From positions 1 to 11,347 of the forward strand of contig JAZOWC010000013.1 of the NCBI GenBank assembly GCA_045658985.1: a stretch of 11,347 nucleotides of DNA. The letters run 5' to 3'. The stretch's first letter is position 1; each line of letters starts with the position of its first letter. Source of the stretch: RGIG3513 sp045658985. GTDB lineage: Bacteria > Bacillota > Clostridia > Oscillospirales > Butyricicoccaceae. Below the pieces are notes generated by a model. The model was not told where the DNA came from. It ran no database searches and worked only from the letters and a program-made list of their open reading frames with translations. The position numbers and the translations under genes are program-made. Positions 6,632 to 11,347 of this stretch are shown here, in pieces.

Positions 6632-7426
6632 ATGGGTATGGATAGCTTCTATCTGGGCGCGACATACGTGCTCGCTGCCGTGCTGGGACTGTGCGTGGGC
6701 AGCTTCCTCAACGTGGTCATCTACCGCGTCCCCGCAGGAATGAGTCTGGCAACCCCCTCGTCCCATTGCCCCAAGTGCAAATACGTGCTTCGCTGGTACG
6801 ACAACATCCCCGTGCTGTCCTACCTGATGCTGGGCGGCAAATGCCGCAGCTGCCGCGCCAAAATATCCTTCCGCTACACGGCGGTTGAGATCGCCAATAT
6901 GCTGCTGTGGCTGCTGAGTGCCGTGCTGTTCTGGCAGCAGAGCGTTGTGTACGCCGTGATTGCCGCTCTGGCAAGCTCGGTGTTCGTCTGCGTGTTCTTT
7001 ATTGATCTGGAGCACAAGCTGGTGTTTGACCGATTCGTGCTGATACTTATCGGGCTGGGCATCATATCAGCCATATTTGACCCGTACTATTCGGCCCTCT
7101 CCCATATCATCGGCGGCGTGGGCGGATTTGCGGCTTTTTATCTGATCGCGTGGCTGTTTGAAAAACTGCGCCACAAAGACGGTCTCGGCGGCGGAGATAT
7201 CAAGCTCACCGGCGCCTGCGGCCTGCTTCTCGGCTGGCAGCGGCTGATGCTGTCGGTGCTGTGCGCGGCAGTTGTGGCCAGCGTCGTGCTGATCATTCTG
7301 TCCAGACGCAGCAGTGAGGAGGATAAGGAATATCCCTTTGCGCCTTTTCTCACCTGCGGCTTTGCTGTGGCAATGTTTTTTGGACACAGTATAATAAGCG
7401 GGTATATCTCCCTGCTTGGCATATAA
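6632..7426 (+). CDS. pilD: PilD prepilin peptidase / N-methyltransferase
   Basis: A 264-residue polytopic membrane aspartic protease that cleaves prepilins after the leader Gly and methylates the new N-terminus. The N-terminal domain has the four-cysteine zinc site C46-x2-C49 and C71-x2-C74 along with the N58-I-P motif. The catalytic aspartates are D125 in FFIDLEHK and D189 in GLGGGDIKL. Seven to eight hydrophobic helices are visible, and P-F-A-P-F follows near 235-239 as in the family. Length is normal and both activities should be retained. It starts 3 bases after the pilM stop and lacks a Shine-Dalgarno site, so translation probably depends on coupling to pilM; ATG 6638 is an alternative start. 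The four prepilins upstream are the natural substrates. Confidence 0.96.
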   Translation: MGMDSFYLGATYVLAAVLGLCVGSFLNVVIYRVPAGMSLATPSSHCPKCKYVLRWYDNIPVLSYLMLGGKCRSCRAKISFRYTAVEIANMLLWLLSAVLFWQQSVVYAVIAALASSVFVCVFFIDLEHKLVFDRFVLILIGLGIISAIFDPYYSALSHIIGGVGGFAAFYLIAWLFEKLRHKDGLGGGDIKLTGACGLLLGWQRLMLSVLCAAVVASVVLIILSRRSSEEDKEYPFAPFLTCGFAVAMFFGHSIISGYISLLGI

Positions 7427-7444
7427 CAGAAAGGGGTAGTTTTT

Positions 7445-8662
7445 TTGCCTGTTACATACAAATACGTGGCGGTCAATCTGCAGAAGCAGAAGTTCAAGGG
7501 CAAGTATATTGCCGAGGACGAAAAAGACCTTGCCGTTCAGCTTGCAAAACAGAACCTGTACCTCGTCTCGGCCACCGAGTACAAGGGCGGCACACCCTCT
7601 GCATTCTTTACCCTCGGTACGGGCAAGGTCGAGCTGCGTGAGCTGACCACCTTCTGCCGTCAGTTTGCCATAATGATCAACGCGGGCATTCAGGCCCTCG
7701 ACTGTATCGACGTGCTCAAGAATCAGTCCTACAGCTCCTACTTCAAAGCCATCCTCCGCATCATCGCCGACGACGTCCGCGCAGGCGATATGCTCTCGAC
7801 GGCGCTGGACAAGCACAAAAAAGTCTTCCCCGACTTCTTCGTCAGCATGGTTCACGTTGGCGAGGTCAGCGGTAAGCTGGAGATGGTATTCGTGTCGCTG
7901 GCCGACTATTATGAGTCGGACGCCGCCACCCGCCGCAAGGCCAAGAGCGCTATGGCATACCCCATGATGCTGGCAGGTATGACCGTGGGTATCGCGTTCT
8001 TGATGCTGGCATTCGTCGTGCCCCGATTCAAAAATGTGCTTGCCGAACTGGAGGTCGAGATGACCGGCTTTACCAAAGCAGTCTACGGCATATCCGATTT
8101 TATCGTTGCCAACTGGCGTATGATGGCGCTGCTGATTATCGCTCTGGGCCTTGCCCTGTTCGTGTTTCTGCGCACCCAGACAGGCAAAAAAGCCTTTGAC
8201 GTATTCAAGATCCGCTGCCCGATGGTTGGCAAGGTCATGACCGAGCTGATCACCGCACGGTTTGCACGCTCGTTCAGTATACTGCTGTCCAGCGGTATGG
8301 ATCTGGCCTCGGCGCTGGATGCCACGGCGCTGATATTGGGCAACAGCTACGTGGAAGGCAAATTCCGCGCCGCCTCCGAAGAAGTCCGCCGCGGCGTCAC
8401 CATCACCAACGCATTCATCAAATACAACCTGTTCCCCGAAATGATGCTGCAGATGCTGTCGGTCGGTGAAAAAACCAACTCCCTCGACGAGGTTCTTTCC
8501 CGCTCCTGCTCCTTCTTTGACGAGCAGGTGGAGTCCACACTCAGCTCACTCACCGCCAAGATCCAGCCCGCTATGCTGATCATAATGGGTCTGGTGGTCG
8601 GTACTCTGTTCATCGCCGTTTATGCGCCTATGCTTTCCATCATGAACGGTCTGGCCGTATAA
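7445..8662 (+). CDS. pilC: PilC/GspF-type inner-membrane platform protein
   Basis: A 405-residue integral membrane protein of usual family length. Two T2SSF domains are seen at about 67-190 (FCRQFAIMINAG...) and 272-394 (FARSFSILLSSG...), each with a VGE motif (V138-G-E and V340-G-E). Likely membrane helices lie near 172-193, 222-243 and 377-398. An N-terminal cytoplasmic segment (1-66) precedes them. PilC is the platform turned by PilB to insert pilins into the fibre. The start is TTG at 7445, with AAAGGGG (7430-7436) at 8 bases; no ATG is available near this site. Separated by 18 bases from pilD and 17 from pilB, it is plainly in the same operon. Confidence 0.95.
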   Translation: MPVTYKYVAVNLQKQKFKGKYIAEDEKDLAVQLAKQNLYLVSATEYKGGTPSAFFTLGTGKVELRELTTFCRQFAIMINAGIQALDCIDVLKNQSYSSYFKAILRIIADDVRAGDMLSTALDKHKKVFPDFFVSMVHVGEVSGKLEMVFVSLADYYESDAATRRKAKSAMAYPMMLAGMTVGIAFLMLAFVVPRFKNVLAELEVEMTGFTKAVYGISDFIVANWRMMALLIIALGLALFVFLRTQTGKKAFDVFKIRCPMVGKVMTELITARFARSFSILLSSGMDLASALDATALILGNSYVEGKFRAASEEVRRGVTITNAFIKYNLFPEMMLQMLSVGEKTNSLDEVLSRSCSFFDEQVESTLSSLTAKIQPAMLIIMGLVVGTLFIAVYAPMLSIMNGLAV

Positions 8663-8679
8663 CCGTGGAGGTCTGATCA

Positions 8680-10368
8680 ATGAATATAAACAAAGAATTA
8701 CTCCAATTCTATATATACAAAAAAGTCATCAAGAAGAAACAGTCGGAAAAGATCCTTGAGGACAGCGCCCGCGTGAACGTGCCCGTCAGGGACTATATGC
8801 TGGCCAAAGAGTACGCCACCGACGTCAGCGAGCTTTCGGTACTGGGCGACTACTACTGTATGCCCTATGTCGAGATCGATATGCTGGATATCGACAAGAC
8901 TCTGTTTGATATGTTCTCCTTTGAGTTCATGAAGCGCAACAAGATCATCCCCATCTGGATGAACACCGACGGAATGCTTCTTGTTGCATCGGGCAAGCCT
9001 CTGGACTGCTCGGCGCTGAGCGCACTGGCATCTCAGGTGATCTGCCCCGTGGACTACGTGCTGGTTCCCCCCAATCAGATCGACCGATATATCGACTCTA
9101 TCGCCGCAGTCATATCCACCACCGCCGCGCTGGACGACCTGAATACCGAGGGTGACACCGCTCTGTTCTCCGACAAAAAGGGTGAGGACGATCCCGACGT
9201 GCTTGAGGGCGACGTTGTCAACAACGCCTCCGTCCGTCTGGTCGACTCCATCATCAAAGAAGCCGTGCCCTACCGCGCCAGCGATATTCACATCGAGCCT
9301 TTCGAGAAGGTGGTCAAGGTGCGCTACCGTATCGACGGCGACCTGCAGGACCGCGCCGAGTTCCCCATCAACTCCTACGCGGCTATCTCCGCCCGTATCA
9401 AGATCATGGCAAATATGAACATTGCCGAGCGCCGTACCCCTCAGGACGGACGTATCAATATGATCGTCGGCGGCAAGGAGTTTGACTTCCGTGTATCCTC
9501 ACTTCCCACCGTGTTCGGTGAGAAGTTCGTTATCCGAGTGCTCGACAAGACCTCCTTCCGCTTCACCCGTGAGGATCTGGGCTTCACCGAAGAAGAAAAC
9601 AAGCTCCTCGACGTAATGCTCAGCAAGCCTCACGGCATCATCCTGCTGACCGGCCCCACCGGCTGCGGTAAGTCCACCACACTGTACGCCTTCCTCAAAG
9701 AGGTCAACAAGGCCGAGGTCAACATCGTCACTGTTGAGGACCCTGTCGAATATATCATGCAGGGCGTCAACCAGACTCAGGTCAACGTCAAAGCAAATAT
9801 GACCTTCTCCAGCGCTCTGCGCTCCATACTCCGTCAGGACCCCGACATCATAATGATCGGTGAGATGCGTGACGAGGAGACCGCCGATATAGCCGTCCGC
9901 GCGGCTATTACCGGACATCTGGTGTTCAGTACCCTGCATACCAACGACGCACCCGGCGCAATTCTTCGTCTTGAGAATATGGGCGTCCCCGACTATCTGG
10001 TATCCGACGCGCTGGTTGGCGTTATTGCACAGCGACTGGTCAAGCGTCTTTGCCCCGCCTGCAAAAAGCGCGGCAAGACCAACGCCAAAGAGATGGAGAT
10101 CCTCGGCATCGACGAGCCCATCAGCATATTTAGGCCTCACGGCTGTCAGTTCTGCAACGGCACCGGCTACAAAGGCCGTATAGCCGTTCACGAAATGATG
10201 TACATGAACGAAAATATGCGTAACGTCGTCGTCAACGAGAAGAATCTGGAGATCCTACGCAAAGAAGCCGGCAAAAACGGCATGGTCACCCTCTACAACT
10301 CCTGCCGAGGACTGGTGCTCAAGGGCGTCACCAGCATTCAGGAATTAATGACTCTGAATATAGAATAA
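8680..10368 (+). CDS. pilB: PilB type IV pilus assembly ATPase
   Basis: A 562-residue hexameric secretion ATPase that powers pilus extension. The N-terminal part (1-145) is a MshEN/T2SSE-N-type region, then a linker to about 180. The catalytic core has Walker A GPTGCGKST (325-333), the Asp box VEDPVEY (352-358), Walker B-like DPDIIMIGEMRDEET (387-401) and the His box TGHLVFSTLHTND (411-423). Four cysteines, C458-x2-C461 and C489-x2-C492, form the zinc site typical of PilB/GspE and absent from PilT. All key residues are present. ATG 8680 has GGAGG (8667-8671) at 8 bases. In some PilB/MshE proteins the N-terminal region binds c-di-GMP; I could not confirm the required motif. It is the last gene of the operon. 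Confidence 0.97.
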   Translation: MNINKELLQFYIYKKVIKKKQSEKILEDSARVNVPVRDYMLAKEYATDVSELSVLGDYYCMPYVEIDMLDIDKTLFDMFSFEFMKRNKIIPIWMNTDGMLLVASGKPLDCSALSALASQVICPVDYVLVPPNQIDRYIDSIAAVISTTAALDDLNTEGDTALFSDKKGEDDPDVLEGDVVNNASVRLVDSIIKEAVPYRASDIHIEPFEKVVKVRYRIDGDLQDRAEFPINSYAAISARIKIMANMNIAERRTPQDGRINMIVGGKEFDFRVSSLPTVFGEKFVIRVLDKTSFRFTREDLGFTEEENKLLDVMLSKPHGIILLTGPTGCGKSTTLYAFLKEVNKAEVNIVTVEDPVEYIMQGVNQTQVNVKANMTFSSALRSILRQDPDIIMIGEMRDEETADIAVRAAITGHLVFSTLHTNDAPGAILRLENMGVPDYLVSDALVGVIAQRLVKRLCPACKKRGKTNAKEMEILGIDEPISIFRPHGCQFCNGTGYKGRIAVHEMMYMNENMRNVVVNEKNLEILRKEAGKNGMVTLYNSCRGLVLKGVTSIQELMTLNIE

Positions 10369-10404
10369 CAGTTTTGAAAATCGCGCCTTTCACGATTCTA
10401 CTGC

Positions 10405-10460
10405 ATAACTGCCGCATCGCCGTACAAATAGTACTGCCAATGCGGCAGTTATTTGTATAA
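10405..10460 (+). terminator. Probable operon terminator (13-bp stem)
   Basis: ATAACTGCCGCAT (10405-10417) pairs perfectly with ATGCGGCAGTTAT (10440-10452). Inside the loop, GTAC (10422-10425) can pair with GTAC (10431-10434). The 3' arm runs into TTTGTATAA, a weak T-rich tail. It lies 36 bases after the pilB stop with no further gene, so transcription termination is the simplest role. The poor T run leaves room for an mRNA 3'-end stabiliser instead. Confidence 0.6.
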
Positions 10461-10493
10461 TACGCGAAATCCATCGATTTTCCCGCATTTCTA

Positions 10494-10589
10494 AGCCTTC
10501 CCCTTGATGGGTAGCGAAGCGGCGCGAGCGTAATGAATAACAGTCCGGTGGACTGTTAGAACGCGAGCGCGACCGAGCCGCAGCGAGAA
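10494..10589 (+). repeat. Third copy of the inserted 74-base repeat, in a chimeric context
   Basis: Bases 10512-10585 match 38-111 at 72 of 74 positions, including the stem TAACAGTCC/GGACTGTTA (10538-10546 with 10550-10558), in the same orientation. The left flank (10494-10511) is a variant of the same module end as at 21-37. The right flank is different: after AGAA it continues as CTTGCTCCCGCC, which matches the right half of the hairpin at 10835-10859. This junction indicates recombination between two repeat families. With copies 1 and 2, it brackets the pilus operon as direct repeats. Confidence 0.88.
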
Positions 10590-10605
10590 CTTGCTCCCGC
10601 CGTTA

Positions 10606-10654
10606 TTGTAGGGGAGGGGTCACCCCTCCCGCAAATCACCCGTCCACAAAAGGC
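10606..10654 (+). repeat. GTAGGGG...CCCGC hairpin repeat with extended tail
   Basis: GGGAGGGG (10612-10619) pairs with CCCCTCCC (10623-10630). The 49-base stretch matches 11052-11100 at 47 positions, well beyond the hairpin, so these two are copies of one longer unit. The same hairpin type closes the composite repeats at 192-219 and 408-435. Confidence 0.8.
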
Positions 10655-10684
10655 GCCGCGCCCTCCCGCGCCTCCGTCCCCTGC

Positions 10685-10734
10685 AAAGCCTTCTCCTATG
10701 AGGAGAAGGGGGACCGCTTGCGGTGGATGAGGTG
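10685..10734 (+). repeat. Uninterrupted two-hairpin repeat module
   Basis: CCTTCTCCT (10689-10697) pairs with AGGAGAAGG (10701-10709) and ACCGC (10713-10717) faces GCGGT (10720-10724), ending in GATGAGGTG. This is the intact form of the module that is split at position 37/112 in copy 1 and 256/331 in copy 2, and it shows where the 74-base core went in. Confidence 0.75.
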
Positions 10735-10774
10735 AAAACCTGCGTTTTGCCGCTTACCCATTCTGTGGCACACC

Positions 10775-10799
10775 GTAGGGGCGATCATCGATCGCCCGC
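10775..10799 (+). repeat. Short hairpin repeat (GTAGGGG...CCCGC type)
   Basis: GGGCGAT (10779-10785) pairs with ATCGCCC (10791-10797). The outer GTAGGGGCG...CGCCCGC frame is shared with the other members of this family in the window, but the stem sequence has changed with compensating bases on both arms. Confidence 0.65.
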
Positions 10800-10834
10800 G
10801 GTATTCACGGCAAATCATATTCCGCGCCATCCTT

Positions 10835-10859
10835 GTAGGGCGGGGGCTTGCTCCCGCCG
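10835..10859 (+). repeat. Short hairpin repeat (GTAGGGCGGG...CCCGCC type)
   Basis: GGCGGG (10839-10844) pairs with CCCGCC (10853-10858). Its right half, CTTGCTCCCGCC (10847-10858), is the same as the sequence found right after the chimeric repeat at 10590-10601. Confidence 0.65.
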
Positions 10860-10874
10860 ACCTTCGTCCCCCGC

Positions 10875-10930
10875 AAAGCCTCCCCTTGTTGCAAGGGTAG
10901 GTGGATTCGCCGCAGGCGAAGACGGAGGGG
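10875..10930 (+). repeat. Two-hairpin repeat module, GC-rich variant
   Basis: CCCTTG (10883-10888) pairs with CAAGGG (10892-10897); TTCGCC (10906-10911) pairs with GGCGAA (10915-10920); outer CCTCC (10879-10883) can pair with GGAGG (10924-10928). It has the same layout as 10685-10734 with different stem sequences. An inverted relative follows at 10956-11007. Confidence 0.65.
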
Positions 10931-10955
10931 ATAAAAGGTAAAATTATTAGGATAT

Positions 10956-11010
10956 CCCCTCAGTCTCGCTCGCTCGACAGCTCCCCTTAATATATAAGGG
11001 GAGCCTTTTT
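10956..11010 (-). repeat. Inverted two-hairpin repeat module, terminator-like on the + strand
   Basis: Read on the minus strand it has the layout of the module at 10875-10930, beginning GGCTCCCCTT and ending GAGGGG. On the plus strand, GCTCCCCTTA (10980-10989) pairs perfectly with TAAGGGGAGC (10995-11004), followed by C and five T (11006-11010). This would act as an intrinsic terminator for transcripts coming from the left, a possible second stop after the operon. Confidence 0.55.
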
Positions 11011-11034
11011 CGGGAGGCAAAACGCCTCCCCTAC
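11011..11034 (-). repeat. Short hairpin repeat, minus orientation
   Basis: GGGAGGC (11012-11018) pairs with GCCTCCC (11024-11030) followed by CTACA, which is the family's TGTAGGGG end on the other strand. It abuts the inverted module at 10956-11010. Confidence 0.6.
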
Positions 11035-11051
11035 AGAGTTCGTAATATGTT

Positions 11052-11100
11052 TTGTAGGGGAGGGGGCACCCCTCCCGCAAATCACCCGCCCACAAAAGGC
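11052..11100 (+). repeat. GTAGGGG...CCCGC hairpin repeat with extended tail, second copy
   Basis: GGGAGGGG (11058-11065) pairs with CCCCTCCC (11069-11076). It matches 10606-10654 at 47 of 49 bases, including the AAATCACCCG and ACAAAAGGC tail, so the two share a recent common origin. Confidence 0.8.
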
Positions 11101-11347
11101 TCCCCTACACCTCCCTTCGTCTATGCCGACACCGCAATTTGCCGATAGGCAACGCCGTTGGCGGCGGCCACATTGCTTATCCGCAGGATAACAACCCTCG
11201 CTCCTCACTACTAGCTTTTGCGTCGCCTTTTTTGCGTTTTTATTCGCGTACATCAATTCTTATCTATTCCTTAACACTTTCTTATTATCTTTTGCTGACA
11301 AAAGTCGATAATCAAGCAAATTTGTGCATAATATACAAAAAATGGGG
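11101..11347. other. Gene-free right end with small stem-loops
   Basis: No gene is supported. Three short perfect stem-loops follow one another: TTGCC/GGCAA (11139-11143 with 11148-11152), CGCC/GGCG (11153-11156 with 11160-11163) and TTATCC/GGATAA (11177-11182 with 11186-11191). The DNA then turns AT-rich to the window edge. A minus-strand frame reading from 11256 runs through repeats and is not credible. Confidence 0.55.
11305..11332 (+). promoter_or_regulatory. Possible promoter of the next gene
   Basis: TCGATA (11305-11310, 4/6 of the -35 consensus), a 16-base spacer and CATAAT (11327-11332, 5/6 of the -10 consensus) lie in AT-rich DNA at the right edge, pointing out of the window. The match is weak and the downstream gene is not visible. 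Confidence 0.3.

Noticed and set aside
4633..7015. Long minus-strand frames opposite the minor pilin, pilM and pilD
   Set aside because: Low-complexity Gly/Leu/His-rich products that mirror the biased third positions of the real plus-strand genes.
727..10368. A competence (ComG) pseudopilus or a type II secretion system instead of a type IV pilus
   Set aside because: PilB has the long N-terminal domain and the zinc tetracysteine, PilM is present, and prepilin peptidase is within the operon. ComGA is much shorter and no secretin or other type II secretion genes are seen.
10723..11256. Several 70-100 codon ORFs in the right flank
   Set aside because: They run straight through palindromic repeat units on both strands and lack convincing ribosome sites.

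Overview
The window carries one complete, co-directional (+ strand) type IV pilus (T4P) assembly operon from about 555 to 10460, with gene-free, repeat-rich DNA on both sides. No outer-membrane secretin or alignment gene is present, start sites have strong AGGAGG-type ribosome binding sites, and prepilins with Big_2 (Ig-like) domains occur. This fits a Gram-positive-type anaerobe of the Clostridia (an Oscillospirales/Ruminococcaceae-like gut bacterium is my guess). The taxonomic call is inference; no marker gene is present.

Layout. 1-554: no gene; two near-identical ~197-base composite palindromic repeats (21-219, 240-435) and an AT-richer stretch. 555-726: a sigma-A-type promoter and a structured leader with a 5' hairpin, an intrinsic-terminator-like hairpin (candidate attenuator) and a 15-codon leader ORF whose stop overlaps the next start (ATGA). 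727-3678: a giant prepilin (983 aa) with a class III signal, a small pilin domain, seven Big_2-type domains, two other beta modules and a unique AT-rich C-terminus. 3793-5217: three minor prepilin-like proteins. 5246-6628: a divergent PilM with an acidic insert. 6632-7426: PilD prepilin peptidase. 7445-8662: PilC platform protein. 8680-10368: PilB assembly ATPase. 10369-11347: a likely terminator, then about 900 bases of mosaic palindromic repeats of the same families as at the left edge, and a weak promoter-like sequence at the end.

How the genes work together. PilD would cleave the four prepilins after the Gly of their basic leader. PilB (cytoplasmic ATPase) and PilC (membrane platform) would polymerise the mature pilins, with the PilM-like protein as cytoplasmic adaptor. 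The large Big_2 pilin is either a fibre subunit that decorates the filament or a tip adhesin; the three small pilins would prime or cap the fibre. No PilT, PilN, PilO or ordinary ~150 aa major pilin lies in the window.

The most interesting points are the giant Ig-like pilin, the leader ORF plus attenuator-like control region ahead of it, the PilM with degraded nucleotide-binding motifs and an acidic insert, and the nested repeats lying in the same orientation on both sides of the operon.
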